64,000 nt of DNA from Clitopilus passeckerianus (GCA_944990035.1 CALYLX010000128.1:496001-560000), one strand, 5' to 3'. Positions 34,491-45,878 are shown, numbered from the stretch's first letter. The notes: generated from the letters alone by a model not told the origin. A program made the numbers and translations.

Positions 34491-35679
34491 TTATTGGACG
34501 TAGTACCAACCGAGGTCGTTTGGTAAACCGTTTTTATCCATCAATTGGTTCAAGGGGTTGACGTTACCCATGTCGTAGAGGACACCAAAGGCGAAGTAGT
34601 GGGAGATCCAGTTTTGGCTGTCCATGAAGGGCTTGACGGTTTGCATGAAGTGCCAGACCTTGCCTTCGTCGCATTGAGCACCTCCGCTGAAGTTCTGGCA
34701 AGCGAACTCAGTGACCCAAATGGGGATGTTGAAGGTGTTGTGCATGTCCGTGAGGTAGCTGATCATGGCATTGGGGTTGGTACCGTAGAAGTGGACAGCA
34801 AGACCATCGAGATGGCATTCACCGTTGCAGGCCTTAAGGAAGTCCTGCATCCAGGTCTTTCCGGAAGGAGCGTTGGTGCAAGCAGGGGAGATGAGCGAGT
34901 AACCCTTGTTCTTGAGGGGCTGGATGTACTGCTTCCAGAGCTTAGCAGCGTCCTGAGGAGACATGTTAGATTGAGTATGCTCGTTAGGCCTTCACGAGTA
35001 ATAGAACGTTAAACAGCTGTCATTGAAACATCAAAAGTCACTCACTCGTTGGGACCCATCACGCAGTCAGCATAGCCTTCCTTAACGAGGGACTGGAACT
35101 GGCTGATTTGCTTGGAACCCCACAACATAGGGCAGCGCCTGAAACCAAGAGACTTGGTGATTTCGGGCATCCAAGGACTCCAGGTCATGATACTATAGAA
35201 ATAATAACTCAGAAAAGTCATATGGAACGGAAATGGGTCAAAACATACGCGCCGACGCTGCCGGTCTTCCAGTGCTTGAGAGCATTGTCATCGTTTTGAC
35301 CCCAGCCCAATCCGACCTTGCCGTGGCCGTCAGAGCCGGAATGAGAGCCACCCCCACCATTGTTGTTGTTTCCACCGGAAGGCTTGGAAGTCGTGGCGGG
35401 GGGAGCGGGCTTGGCAGTGGTCGCGGGGGGCTTTGGTGCGTCAGTCGGTTTCGAACCGCCATTGTTGTTGTTGTTGTTGGCGGGGGTGGAAGTTGGGCGG
35501 ACCTTGCAACGCTTGGAGTTGTTTCCGCGTCTCTTCTTAGCCAATGCAACGTGAGCGTGACTGCGACCAATGTGAGCGGTGTCGACAGAGACCGCAGTGA
35601 CAGGAGTAGCGCCAAAGGACGCGGCTAGGATAGCGAGGGTGGAGACAGCAATAAGGTTGAGTAGCTTAGCAGCAGCCAT
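34491..35679 (-). CDS. Secreted GH128 endo-beta-1,3-glucanase with Asn/Thr/Pro-rich linker
   Basis: A signal-like N-terminus (MAAAKLLNLIAVSTLAILAA) is followed by a basic KKRRGNNSKRCK stretch. A ~60-residue low-complexity linker follows, with Asn runs encoded by GTT/AAC repeats and Pro/Thr/Ser repeats, then Gly/Ser. The catalytic domain has GLGWGQNDDNALKHWKTGSV, DWSPWMPEITK-like, MLWGSKQISQFQ, NEHTQ, HLDGLAVHFYGTNP and WVTEFACQNFSGG. It ends GNVNPLNQLMDKNGLPNDLG. It matches the neighbouring short paralogue across the whole catalytic region. The linker probably spaces the enzyme from the wall or carries O-glycans. The KKRR run could be a Kex2 site, which would leave a propeptide. Frame intact with about three introns. 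Confidence 0.9.
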
Positions 35680-36333
35680 TGCGATTAATTTTGAAGGATG
35701 GCAACGGGAGATAAAAGCGGTTTTGGCTCGGCCCTTATGATACTTGTAACGTCAAAGAGTGTTATGGAAAAAAGAATGTAAAGCTGGACAAAAGTCCCGA
35801 CGTCGAGGGCGAGCGAGGGAGTTGGTTAAGGAAGAGAGAGAGACTTGGAGCGACGTTGACAAGCATTTTGTATTCTTATTCTGCGGTGATTTCCGGGATC
35901 ATCTCACGGACAGATTTTACCGTCGCAAAAAGGATTTTGGCATGTGTTGTCAAGAACAAGCATCGCTTGGTAGGCACGTAAGGTTTCGTTAACAACGGAG
36001 TAACGGTTGAAGGAGTCCGAGGTGTTATTTCGTTGGAAAGCTTATTATTGTTAGCAAGTCGAGTACCTTCAATAACGCTTTGTCCAGTACTTTCGTTTGA
36101 GACCCTCATGCAAGTTGCAATCTTTTCGATACCATGGCGACATACAACTTTAGGTTTCCTGATGTGGTTAGTGTTTACACGTGTTGACTCGTCTATTTAA
36201 ACGAGATCTCTCTGCCATGTCGCGTTTTTCTTGACCTCCAAGTTTGCCTCAAAGAACCGGTTCAACCAACAAGTTCATTCACGTTCATCCCCCCCTCGTA
36301 CATAAAACTCTAAAAAGCCCATCACTGCCCATT
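35680..36333. other. Divergent intergenic region, about 650 bp
   Basis: Between the start codons of the long GH128 gene and the RRM gene. A TATTTAAA-type element near 36195-36202 lies ~135 bp before the RRM gene ATG. ORFs here have no supporting motif. Confidence 0.3.
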
Positions 36334-37553
36334 ATGTCTGACGTTCAAGCCGCCACTGTTACCGAAAACGGCGTGTCTCCAGCTCAAGACACGAAGGTCG
36401 AAGAAGCCGCCGGCTTCAAGGTCATTTGCCTCGTGTTTCGTTCATCTTTCGCTTCTCACACCTTCTTACAGGTCTTCGCTGGAAATCTTGCGTACACTAC
36501 CACAGATGATGGGCTCAGGGCTTTCTTCGCACCTGTGGAGAGCGACATGTACGTGGCAACCTCGTGCACAGCCTTCCCCATCATCACACATCTCACCTTG
36601 ATTCTCTTCTAGTCTGTCCGCCCAGGTTATCTTGCGTGGCACACGTTCCGCTGGATACGGATTCGTTGCTCTCTCTACCCAAGAGGCTGCGCAAAAGGCC
36701 GTCGAGCTTCTCGACAAGAAGGAGCTCGAAGGTCGCCAGGTGATCGTCGAGATTGCCAAACCGTCTGATCAAAAAGACAAGGAGAGGAAGGAAAGGAAGG
36801 CCAAGAGGAGGCCAGGCAGGCGTGGCGCCAAAGCCGTCCCCGGCGAAGTCACTGAAGCTGAAGCCAACGGCGAGTCTACAAAGAGCGAAGAGGCTCCAGC
36901 TGCTGCTTCTGCTACTGAGGATGCTACCAAGCCCAAGAAAAAGAAGAAGACCTCTGTAAGTATCTGATTCATCCACTCTTCCTTTCATCGCATTTATCTT
37001 GTCCGCTCACAGCGCAAGCCTAAGGCCAAGAAGGCTCCCGCCGACGCTGCCGCCACTGGCGAAACTGCAGAAGGTGCCACTGTTCCTACCGCCTCTGCCG
37101 ATGCCAATGGCGCTGCTGCCACCGCTGAAGCCTCCGCCAAGAAGCCTCGCGTCCGTAAGCCTCGTGCTCCCCGCCCCCCGCCCTGAAGGTGAGGCACCCG
37201 CTGGTGAACCTTCCAAGACCATGCTCTTCGTTGCCAACCTCGGCTTCAATATTGATGATGCTGGTCTCTCCGACCTCTTCACCGAGGCTGGTATCAATGT
37301 TGTCTCTGCTCGTATCGTCCGTCGTCGCTTTGGACGCCCCAGGAAGAGCAAGGGATACGGCTTCGTCGATGTTGGTGGTGAGGAGGAGCAGAAGAAGGCC
37401 ATCGCAGCACTCGAAGGCAAGGATGTCGGCGGCAGGCCCATCGCTGTCAAGGTTGCCGTCAACTCTGCTAACCCTGAGGATGCTGAGGGCGCTGTTACCG
37501 ATGTCGCAGCTGCTCCCGCCGAGGCCGACACTCCTGTTGCCGTCGCTGCCTAA
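36334..37553 (+). CDS. RNA-binding protein with two RRMs; one frame break
   Basis: After an acidic start (MSDVQAATVTENGVSPAQD), RRM1 runs FKVFAGNLAYTTTDDGLRAF ... RSAGYGFVALSTQEAAQKAV. A linker follows with long basic runs (KERKERKAKRRPGRRG, KPKKKKKT), then an Ala-rich stretch. RRM2 runs KTMLFVANLGFNIDDAGLSD ... KSKGYGFVDVGGEEEQKKA, and an Ala/Glu-rich tail closes the protein. RNP2 (VFAGNL, LFVANL) and RNP1 (GYGFVAL, GYGFVDV) are clear in both. It resembles fungal Rnp24-type proteins. Around 37171-37183, in a C-rich stretch, the frame shifts by +1. One C too many gives PPP-stop, and removing it gives RPPPEGEAPAGEP. Introns: about 36420-36471, 36550-36611 and 36957-37012. Confidence 0.82.
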
Positions 37554-37809
37554 ATCTCATGATGATACGCCTTACGTCCCTTTGATGCACTTGTTACGTT
37601 GATGTCTACATGATTGTTTGTTATGGTACTGATTATAATGCTCTGACATATCTTCAAATATTCGTTCTGTATTGTAGAGCATTGTTTCTAGTTCCTGTTC
37701 GTTATGTAGTACATGATGAATGATCATGTTCCTGTTCATGCCCTTGTGGCGTGTCGCGCGCAATACCTGAACTAGTATTTGTTTACGCGTTGTTTGTCGC
37801 GATGGCATA

Positions 37810-39093
37810 ATGTCCGACGACGAGGATGACTATCTCTCTGACAAGTTTCTTGCTGAACTCACTGAATCTGCTCCGTCGAAGCCAAAGACATACTCCGATA
37901 TCAGGAAAGAGGCTACTAAGAGAGCTCAGCTGAAAAATGAACAGAACCGTACCAAGAGCCGAAAGCAGCGAGAGGAGGAAGCAAGGGAGGAGGCTCTGAG
38001 CAAAAGTTTATTTGAGCGTGCGGAAGAAGAAAAGGCCGCTGGATTGGGCTCCGGAAATAAAGCTCTTTCTATGATGATGAAGATGGGTTTCAAGCCCGGT
38101 CAATCTCTGGGGAGGCAGGATGGACCTGGTGGTTCTGTGGCTTCCGCTTCTTCAGCTAGGACGGAGGACGAAGATAAGGAGGATATTACACCTTCCGAAC
38201 CATCCAAGAAATTAGGACATCTAATCGAGCCAATACCTCTCAATGAATGGTCAGGTAAGCCCGCGTTTCTGAGCATCACATGCATCGATCTCAAGGGACT
38301 GCATCCCAGGCAAGACTGGTATTGGCCTGGGAAAGCGTGCAAGATCACCATCTGCCGCAGAAAGGATAGCAAAGATGGCGAAACTGGCAAAAGATGCAGA
38401 ACATATAAGCCATCAGGACTTCAGAAATCGATCCAAACGAGAGTACGATGAAAGGAGGGCAGAAGGTAGACTGAGTATGTTCTCAATGCCACACTATGAC
38501 CTCACCTTCGCTTCGCTGACTGCCGTCTTAAGAACCCGCACAACGCACCTGCATATCCCTCGATGAAAAGGCAGGGAAACCAGTAAGTTACCTCCTTGTG
38601 TTCGCAGAGAACAAGCGATTCTGTGACGCTCTTCTTTCAGTTCCATGTGCTCTGGCTCAATCCGGAGAAGCCGGACAGCTTCCCTCGAGGGTTATTGGAA
38701 GCCATGGTTCTCCTTGGCTACGCTGAGCCAGCGGCGACCATGCGCCACGATGGAACATTTCAGGATCGCCTCCGCCAGCAAATGAAGGAGGATGCCCTTC
38801 AGCCTCTAACTGAATCAGGCGAGATAGATACAGGCCAGTCGCTCGAGGAAAAACCTGATCCTGAGATTGTCGAAGAAGCTATCCAATTTCTGCGTCTCCA
38901 GGTGGGGCTATCTTCTACAACATTGTTGGCGATTGGTGTAACAAAAGTTTGACAGCCTCAAGACCGTCTCCACTTGGTACTTTCGTATCTACGGGACAAC
39001 TACGCATATTGCTTCTGGTGTGGTGTGGAGTACGATAGCCAGGAGGCAATGGAGAATGAGTGTCCTGGCCCTGACGAAGAGGAGCATGATTGA
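37810..39093 (+). CDS. GPATCH11: G-patch domain protein GPATCH11-like (with DUF4187)
   Basis: Exons give MSDDEDDYLSDKFLAELTE, a charged helix TYSDIRKEATKRAQLKNEQ, and the G-patch region (GSGNKALSMMMKMGFKPGQS, LGRQDGPGG ... KTGIGLGKR). They continue YDERRAEGRL, LDEKAGKPFHVLWLNPEKPD and LRLQPQDRLHLVLSYLRDNY. The end is AYCFWCGVEYDSQEAMENEC-PGPDEEEHD. The C-terminal CxxC...C with the terminal acidic run is the DUF4187 hallmark of GPATCH11/CENP-Y proteins, predicted partners of a DEAH helicase in RNA processing. Four introns. The last one ends at the acceptor before 38954 and restores this conserved tail. Frame intact. Confidence 0.88.
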
Positions 39094-39553
39094 GCGATCC
39101 TCGTCTATTCTTTACCTGGGAAATGTTATTTGTGTTGTGGATACCCCACCTCCCTACGTACCGTTGCGATGCAGTGGAGAATCGATCGTTAAGATACCAC
39201 AACACACCAAAGCTAAACCAAAAAACCCCGATAGCTGAGTTATTGGATTCCCATCGAATCGAAACCAAACGATGGCAGGTCAGAACCAAACTAGTAACTA
39301 GCTATAAGTCCAAATGCGACAATAAAGTGGTGAGGTAGATCCAGAAAGCCAAAAGAGTGTGGTAAGATATCTGGTATCTGATAATTTGCGAGCGATATGT
39401 GCATGCATAAATCGAAGGGATAGTAGTATACAGCTATAGTCCTTGACGCAAAAGGATAATCGTGGCGCCATCTAAGAGTCGTACAAAGTAAACGAGAGTG
39501 AGTGTTCGGGACGAGTCAAAGGAATCATATGAATAGAGTAAGTAATCGGTCCG
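39094..39553. other. Convergent intergenic region
   Basis: About 460 bp between facing stop codons, with only 3' UTR-like sequence. Small ORFs are unsupported. Confidence 0.3.
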
Positions 39554-40423
39554 TTAACAGATACGAGGTAAAGATCCACGCCGTGGATACCCTGTATCAG
39601 CATCATCCAAAGTAGATGGGGAGGAGATGCGAATGCCAAACCGATGGGGTCGGCGGGTCTTCGACGCCACATAGGTGCGTGGCGAATCTTCTGTTTCCAT
39701 GGCCGGCTCGGAGTCGGTAGGAGTGATTGGGAATGACTCGGAGTTAGCAGACGACGGATAGAGGTTGGGAAGAGTAGGAATGATCAAGGGAGAGGGTATA
39801 GCGTCCCGAAGGCTCCGATGAGGATCGTTGAAAGTCGGAGAGGTAGGCGAAAGCGAAGGGGTTTTGCGTCGAACGAACGACGAAATAGGGGTGTTTGCCT
39901 GGAAGTCACAAGCGGACCTGTACACATGAATGGACAGGTTGTTTGTTGAACGCCTGGACAATAAGGCTGATTTGGCAAGCCTTGGTGACGAAGAAATGTC
40001 CTGTCAAAATTTCAGGTTATTATCCTGGTCGACATATGACTCGGGGTCAAGAGGACTTACACGAAGGGGAACGCGCTCAGTGTCTGAAGAGGAGAGCGAC
40101 GAAATACTGCCGCGTCTGGAGGCAGACTGGACGAGTGGTCAGTATGACTTCATGACCTTCTCTATTTGGTCATTGATAAGACAAGAACGTACGATTGAAG
40201 GCGAATAAGGGTTAAAACGGTTAACCCGTTGACGTGCAAGGCTCGTTTCCCTTAATGAAACGTTTGACTTCGATCGAGAGTGTGAAGGGACGAAGGTGCT
40301 AGATGGGATTCGAGGGGAAGCCGAAGGGGAGGAGCGGGAAGAATCTGCAGACTCGGGCTTGGTGTTGTCCTGATCGAGTCCGAGCGACGCCATGAGTTCG
40401 ATGAAGGAGGGAAGAGCGGTCAT
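39554..40423 (-). CDS. Small disordered Ser/Pro-rich protein of unknown function
   Basis: The first exon reads MTALPSFIELMASLGLDQD, then a Ser-rich stretch and SLARQRVNRFNPYSPSI. At least one middle exon lies around 39975-40150. The last exon begins about ANTPISSFVRRKTPSLSPTS and ends RRPHRFGIRISSPSTL ... GSLPRIC. The helix at the start (FIELMASLGL) and the short basic/aromatic motifs are the only ordered-looking parts. No known family was recognised. Exon borders in the middle are uncertain. Confidence 0.5.
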
Positions 40424-41213
40424 CGTCGTAGATAAAGTCGAAGGAATTTTGAACTTGAAAAAAGGTCGACTTATATCAAGGCGTGAAGGAGGCAACGGGC
40501 AACCTTGAAGGGAGCCATGGCGCCTAGGATCATGACTATAAAGGCTGTTGTCGGTTTGGCACCTTAGAAACAGCCCACGGTCAGGTTGTCAAGAAATGGC
40601 TTTTTGCAGGACCAAAATGGAAGTGATCAATTGTCGTCGGCAAGGAGATTTCGTTCACTGATTTCAAGCGGGGGTCGTGTAACTTGTTGGGTGACCATTT
40701 TATGCGAATGGATGATGCAAAGTCTGCATTTTGAGATTAGCCCGTTGCTGGAGTAGGCGCCATAGGAGACCGTTCCTATGGACCAAGTAACGTATTATCA
40801 TTAATTGAATCGAAAATTAAACAACCTATCAGGACCTGCACTAATACCAAGACCTTAAACATTCCTTGAGCCACAAGATGAAACTCCGGACGTCAATAAG
40901 CTCGATACCATCAAGTAGTGGCATGTCATGAATGGAGGGCACGAGTTTCTGAAAACTCAGCTCCTCTAGGGCGATTATGCCACAACCGCAACGACAGCTG
41001 TTGACAATGACAATAATCAGTCGTTCAACCAAAAATTCTACTGGTCGCTCCAGACAACGAATGAATTCTCATGGAGATAACAACAGGCCCATTTCTAGAC
41101 TTGCAGGAAGGAACCCGTCTAACGATTGTGACGGCGAGCAACTGCGCGTAAAAAGTGATTGCAGAACGGAGGGTAACCAAAACATACACAAACACTTCAC
41201 ATCCTTGACCGCC
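40424..41213. other. Divergent intergenic region; one minus-strand ORF of doubtful value
   Basis: About 790 bp between two divergent starts. A minus-strand frame at 40841-41032 reads LEELSFQKLVPSIHDMPLLD, which has the feel of an F-box/LRR-type fragment. It has no visible continuation, so it may be a remnant. Confidence 0.3.
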
Positions 41214-41529
41214 ATGAATCAACAGCCAGGCCAAATTTCTCAGAATCAAGGTGGTACAACCAATGCGTATCAATTCCGGCCTGATATGGAATACATTTGC
41301 GCGGGTATGATACGTAATGCCAGGTCCAGGAGAGCGGGAAAATGCTCACAGCTTTTTGGTTAGATTGCGGAGCCAAAAACGAGATCAAGTCAAGGGAACC
41401 GATTCGTTGCAGAGAGTGTGGGCATCGTATCATGTACAAGAAGCGAACGAAACGAAGTGAGTAGAAGGTTGCATTGTATTTATTGATCTGTTCTAACATG
41501 CCGAAGTGGTACAATTCGAAGCTCGATGA
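41214..41529 (+). CDS. RPB12: RNA polymerase I/II/III shared subunit Rpb12 (ABC10-alpha)
   Basis: Three exons join to 68 aa: [20 protein letters not shown], then [20 protein letters not shown], then [20 protein letters not shown] with the terminal RMVQFEAR. The CxxC pair at residues 29/32 and the second pair at 46/49 form the single zinc site of Rpb12, a subunit common to all three nuclear RNA polymerases. The introns are about 41307-41365 and 41459-41508. The last carries only seven codons downstream, as in other fungi. It converges on the DUF6593-like gene with an 82-bp spacer. Confidence 0.93.
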
Positions 41530-41611
41530 TACTATTCTACATTAGAAATCGAAGAGTTATATGTGCAAGGTGAATAGGGCTAGTACTACAGTAAATTAAT
41601 AGAGTTGCTTA

Positions 41612-42382
41612 TTATAAGTTTGCTTCTTTTACAGTCATTGTTACCACTCTCCAAGATGCCTCATCCACAAGTTCAGCATGCATGTTACCACCAATCGGTC
41701 GAGCATATGCAGGACGCGAACTGCCACCGTTAGCTGCTGTTTTGACTGCACCCAAGATGCAACGATTTTTCCGCGAATGTCGACGCACTGTAAAGCTGGC
41801 TTAGGAGTAGACGCAGTAGAGGAATGTTGTTACGCACAAACATGCCATTTTCTCCCATCTTCCACTTATACCATATCCCATCCAACTTGAAGCAACGCGA
41901 CCTTGGTTTCGGCATGTCAGCGTGACCACGGGAACGACATGCATGCTTGAGGGCGTACACGCTACTGATCTTCTTGGCCGTCCTCAGTTCTTGTATGGAG
42001 CGCTTTTTGTGAAGCAGAGGATGGTCAGAACAGGATAGTAAAACAGACAACGGGGATCTAACAACCTCTTCAATACCAAACTGAACCCTTGCGTTGTAAT
42101 TGGAGAGCCATTCAATGGTGCCTGCTGGCTCGAAGACCCGTGTTTGGATATTTTGACGGTGAAATGTCGTGATACCAATGTTTAAGCCAGTTACAGGGTG
42201 GTGAAACTGAAGGAAAAATGTTCAATCGAACTGGGAAAAAAAAGGACGCGTCGTCCAACCTTATAATGCTCAGTGCGCGTCATTCCCGATTTTCCGGCCT
42301 CATGAACCTCGAAGACAGAGAATGTACGCATGTCCGTGTTTGGCCCCGGTGAGTAAACGAATTTGAAGACCACACGGTCCAT
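41612..42382 (-). CDS. DUF6593-like protein; probable one-base deletion
   Basis: Exons give MDRVVFKFVYSPGPNTDMRT, SGMTRTEHYK, HHPVTGLNIGITTFHRQNIQ, GTIEWLSNYNARVQFGIEEV, SIQELRTAKKISS, SRCFKLDGIWYKWKMGEN, and a last exon RGKIVASW followed in another frame by AELVDEASWRVVTMTVKEAN. The RCFKLDG.WYKWK motif and the preceding strands fit DUF6593, also seen at 29710-30527. The last exon changes frame by -1 at 41751-41753; one more C on the plus strand would give ASWGAVKTAANGG. The start is uncertain because the frame stays open further upstream (to ~42505). Confidence 0.6.
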
Positions 42383-42804
42383 GAAACGACGGAAAAATAA
42401 GTTATGGGAAACCAGGCTTTGGCTATGGTGGGCAAAGAAAAGCCCTGCAAAGCCGTTTGCGTATAATTTGAGTATTGGCAAAGGCGGAGCTAATCTCGAC
42501 CTCAAAGCGAGTTAGGATGGGGTTGCTCAGGAACAAGCCTTCATCTCAGTTCTGGCAACGATCTTCGCAGTGTATACCATGTCGCACTTATTTCTATGTC
42601 TAATAGACGCGAAATTAGCGTTACTAGCAGCTACTGCTAGAAATTAGGCAGGTTCTTAATAGCAGTGATCGTCGGTCAAGGCGATTAAAGTGGTTAGCGT
42701 ATTTACGTGAGTGTTGATGGTTGTTTGGATCTGTGCCTTTGTCAATGGCATCCTCGTAATCCTTCTCACCCAAGCAAATTGCAGTCATCACTTTCAACTA
42801 AACT
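42383..42804. promoter_or_regulatory. Divergent intergenic region
   Basis: About 420 bp between the DUF6593-like gene and the bZIP gene. The left 120 bp may still be coding for the former. No TATA box recognised. Confidence 0.3.
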
Positions 42805-44654
42805 ATGCCAGAAGGGAAACAGCCGAGGGAGCGAAGTGTATCCGGAGACCTTGATCATGTACGTCTGCATTGCTCACAGCGTCGACCAGCTTAACTGACA
42901 ATTTTCCTAGGATTCTGACTTTGAGTCCCAGTTCGGGGACGATGGCAGTCATCCCGGCAAACCCGGCAGGAAGAAGAACCCAAAGTTCGCCGTTCAACTT
43001 CTTAATCCAAGCCAATGTGCATCTAACGTGCTCGGTATTCTTATAGTTCACAAGCTGCAAGGCGGGATCAGAATCGTATCGCTCAACGAGAGTTCAGGCT
43101 TAGGAAGCAGCAGAGGGTGCGTTGCCGTCTTATCCTCAAAATCGGTTCAACGTTTTGACGACGACCCGGCTTCCTCCTAGATTCGCGATCTTGAGGCGCG
43201 GGTCGAAATCCTCTCTGGAGGCCAGGATGAGGCCTTGGGCGAAATGAGAAACATGCTCAAAGGTCAACACCTTTCAACCAAGTTGCCTTAGTAATCCCTC
43301 TTACGCTAACACCCAATGTATAGATCTCATGGCAGAAAACCAAACGCTCCGTGGTTTAATCAGAAGTTTGGGGGCTTCATTGGAGATCAGGCCGGTGGCC
43401 TCCTTCCTAAGATGGGGTGGGAGATGTCAGACTTTAACCGCTTCGTGAATAAAGGCGAAACAGACACGGCCTGGGAAGGCTATCAACGACGGAAAAAGCA
43501 AGCCGGTGATAATCCTGCCTTGCAAGGGCAGAAGCGTCCCGCAGAGGAAGACGCATCGACTTCTCGTTTGAAGAAAGCGAGGGGAGATGAACTTGACTCT
43601 GGCCGCACCCAGAATGGGTTCCCTCTTCTCTCTATGAACCCCCCTCTTTCCTCAAATGGTATCTATGCTGGCACCTCGCGACCGCATGAGGGAGGCGGAG
43701 GAATGTTCTCCGACCTCATGCGCAGTTCCAGCAGTTCCCCAATGTTTCAGCAACAGGGGTCCCCAACGGCCAGTGCGCAGCCATACGGCTCATCTTCGAT
43801 GACGAATTACTCATCGTCGTATGTTCCTGGTGTTAATATCAACATTGAACCCTCTCTCGCCTCGATCCCTTATAGCAACTCTTCGACGAGCACTGGGCCA
43901 CCCCCTCAAAGCGTCCCTGCAACAAATCCGCGGCATGAATCCCTTGAACCATTGGATGAAAATGATGACCCGACCAAAGCAGAAGCTTATAAGCTGATAC
44001 AGTATGTCTATTCGGCCTTAGTGGTCCTTGGGCCTGAATATTGACTACTAAACTAGCTACCACTTGGATAATTACAAGCGCAATAACCAATATTGCTTAC
44101 CCTCTTCTTTGAGACCAACGTTGGTTCAGAGGTAAGAAGCTCCTCATTCTCAGAACCAGAGTTAGTTTCTGATAATTTGTTTTTATCTAGAACGGTTCCT
44201 CATGGTCGGCCTACACCTCACTATCAACTATGTCAGAACTAATGTCTCCTCTAGAAAGTGTCATAGATGGCATTCTACATGCCGAACTCCGTGACAGGAT
44301 GATCCTCTACCGAAGTAAGCGTTCGACGACACCACCATCTTCATGTTCATACTGATTGTTCGCCTCGTAGATCGTTATGACCTTGTAGAATGTCTTGTAG
44401 ATTACCGACGCGCGGTTACGATTCATGGTGACGATGTGTTGGCGCACACAAACTGGGAAATCGGGGAATCCTTCTTGCGGCAATATGGGTTGGTGGTTCT
44501 CCTGAATATGTTCTTACCCCATTTTAACAAGCTTGATAGTTTCCTCATTGACAAAGCCACACTTGGTATCACCAACCGCTGGAGAAGAGAACGAGGCGAG
44601 ACAGAGCTTCGTCTCACAGATATTGGTAGCGCGGAACAGACACCCCCCGCGTGA
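42805..44654 (+). CDS. bZIP transcription factor with C-terminal DUF3425; one frame break
   Basis: Exons give MPEGKQPRERSVSGDLDH, SQFGDDGSHPGKPGRKKNPN, then the basic region SQAARRDQNRIAQREFRLRK and the zipper start QQRIRDLEARVEILSGGQDE. It continues LMAENQTLRGLIRSLG, then (shifted frame) GFIGDQAGGLLPKMGWEMSD and TDTAWEGYQRRKKQAG. A disordered Ser/Pro region follows. The C-terminal DUF3425 has YHLDNYKRNNQYCLPSSLRP followed by TLVQR, RDRMILYRNRYDLVECLVDY and NWEIGESFLRQYG. The NxxAQREFR core is the Yap/Pap1-like signature. Fungal bZIP-DUF3425 proteins are often stress or secondary-metabolism regulators, but the target here is unknown. The frame breaks by -1 in the G-run at 43370-43374; one more G gives RSLGGFIGDQAGG. 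Confidence 0.85.
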
Positions 44655-44829
44655 CGACAGGCAAATTGAAGAATGTTTTGAATTATAATCATAATTATTG
44701 GTTTGGGCTATGATTTGTAAATAGTCTGTAGTACTCTGCTGTTGTTTCAATAAATTATCAGATTTTCGCATCCTCTGGCAGCAGTATGTGGTGATACTGA
44801 CCTATGAACTGAATTAGAGATGGCAGAAT

Positions 44830-45195
44830 CTACCAAGAAGCCTTCTTGACTCCTGCCAATTCTCCCGCTAATGCTTTCAAACGGAATTGGAACTGCAGAC
44901 TGAATTAGCATCACCACGTTGAAGGTGTAACAGATGAACGTACCCTGCATAGTCCAAATTCGCTCATAATACCCCTTCCTCTACCGGTTTCAGTACATCT
45001 GTTCTTGACCGTTGTGGGTCGGGTATATTTTCCGAAGGTGTTCAGCTGTAGCTGAGCCTGGTGCCGTACTTGAGGTGGCAGAGCCTGGTTCCTCGCAACG
45101 TAAAGATATGCTCTTCGGGCAACTTCGTTGGCCATAACGCCTTTGCGGGCATTTATATCGCGTAAAACTCGTGCAGCGGGCCTTGGTGTGACCAT
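44830..45195 (-). CDS. MRP2: Mitochondrial ribosomal protein uS14m
   Basis: Two exons join to 104 aa: MVTPRPAARVLRDINARKGV, NEVARRAYLYVARNQALPPQ, NTFGKYTRPTTVKNRCTETG, RGRGIMSEFGLCRFQFRLKA and a C-terminal LAGELAGVKKASW. The block KNRC.ETGRGRG...FGLCRFQFR is diagnostic of the S14 family in the small mitochondrial subunit. The intron separates CR from FQF. It converges on the bZIP gene with a 175-bp spacer. Confidence 0.93.
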
Positions 45196-45878
45196 TTTGA
45201 ATGACTCGATGCTTGGTGAAGTGGTGAAGCTCGAAAACCTGGAGGGTGTTGCCAAACACAGGTACACTACTCTGCTCCTTCCGGTGTAAATCGGAGACAA
45301 AACTTGCCAACTTTCACCGACGCGACAGAATCCATAAAGCGTGGATTCTTAAACTTTGAGTGCTTTGGGAGGACATGGGATATACACCGGTACGTGTTCT
45401 CTTCATCTGGGCTGAAATCACGGCTCATCCGGTCAACAGTCATAGAATGTCCATATACAAAGTACTTCGACTGAAACAACGCCGACAATTTATTTCTTCG
45501 CTCTTCGGAATCACATTCTTTGCTTCAGTTTTGACGGTTTCTGCTTCCAACATTCTTCCATGCCCGGCGCGACCCGACAGAAACCGCTACATGGATAGCA
45601 TGGAGGGAGAACCTATCCACACAGGGCCCGTCACCGTGACAAAACGTCCAAGAAGGTGGATCGAGGAAAAACCACCACAACTCCAATAGCCTCATGGAGG
45701 ATATTGGACGTTTACTCACAAGAGCTGATGAAAGAAGTAATGAAGCAGGATATTGGTACAATGAGATGGCTAGCAAGGTCTCAGGGAGGAAGCTCGGGAT
45801 ATGCATCGCGGTTGGTCCGTGGTATATTCGATGAGTAATAGTTGTACAGCTATATTACACTAATCTTTGAATCCTATT
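45196..45878. other. Interval with a possible small plus-strand gene
   Basis: Between the uS14m start and the MFS transporter stop. Plus-strand frames at 45441-45689 and 45656-45838 hold helical-looking stretches (TVTKRPRRWIEEKPP, MEDIGRLLTRADERSNEAGY). These could be exons of a small unrecognised gene, but I cannot join them with certainty. Confidence 0.3.

Noticed and set aside
35233..35628. Plus-strand ORF of 131 aa, Gly/Val-rich
   Set aside because: Shadow of the Asn/Thr/Pro linker of the long GH128 gene on the minus strand.
37007..37531. Minus-strand ORF of 174 aa opposite the RRM gene
   Set aside because: Antisense of an Ala-rich coding region; RRM2 on the plus strand is unambiguous.
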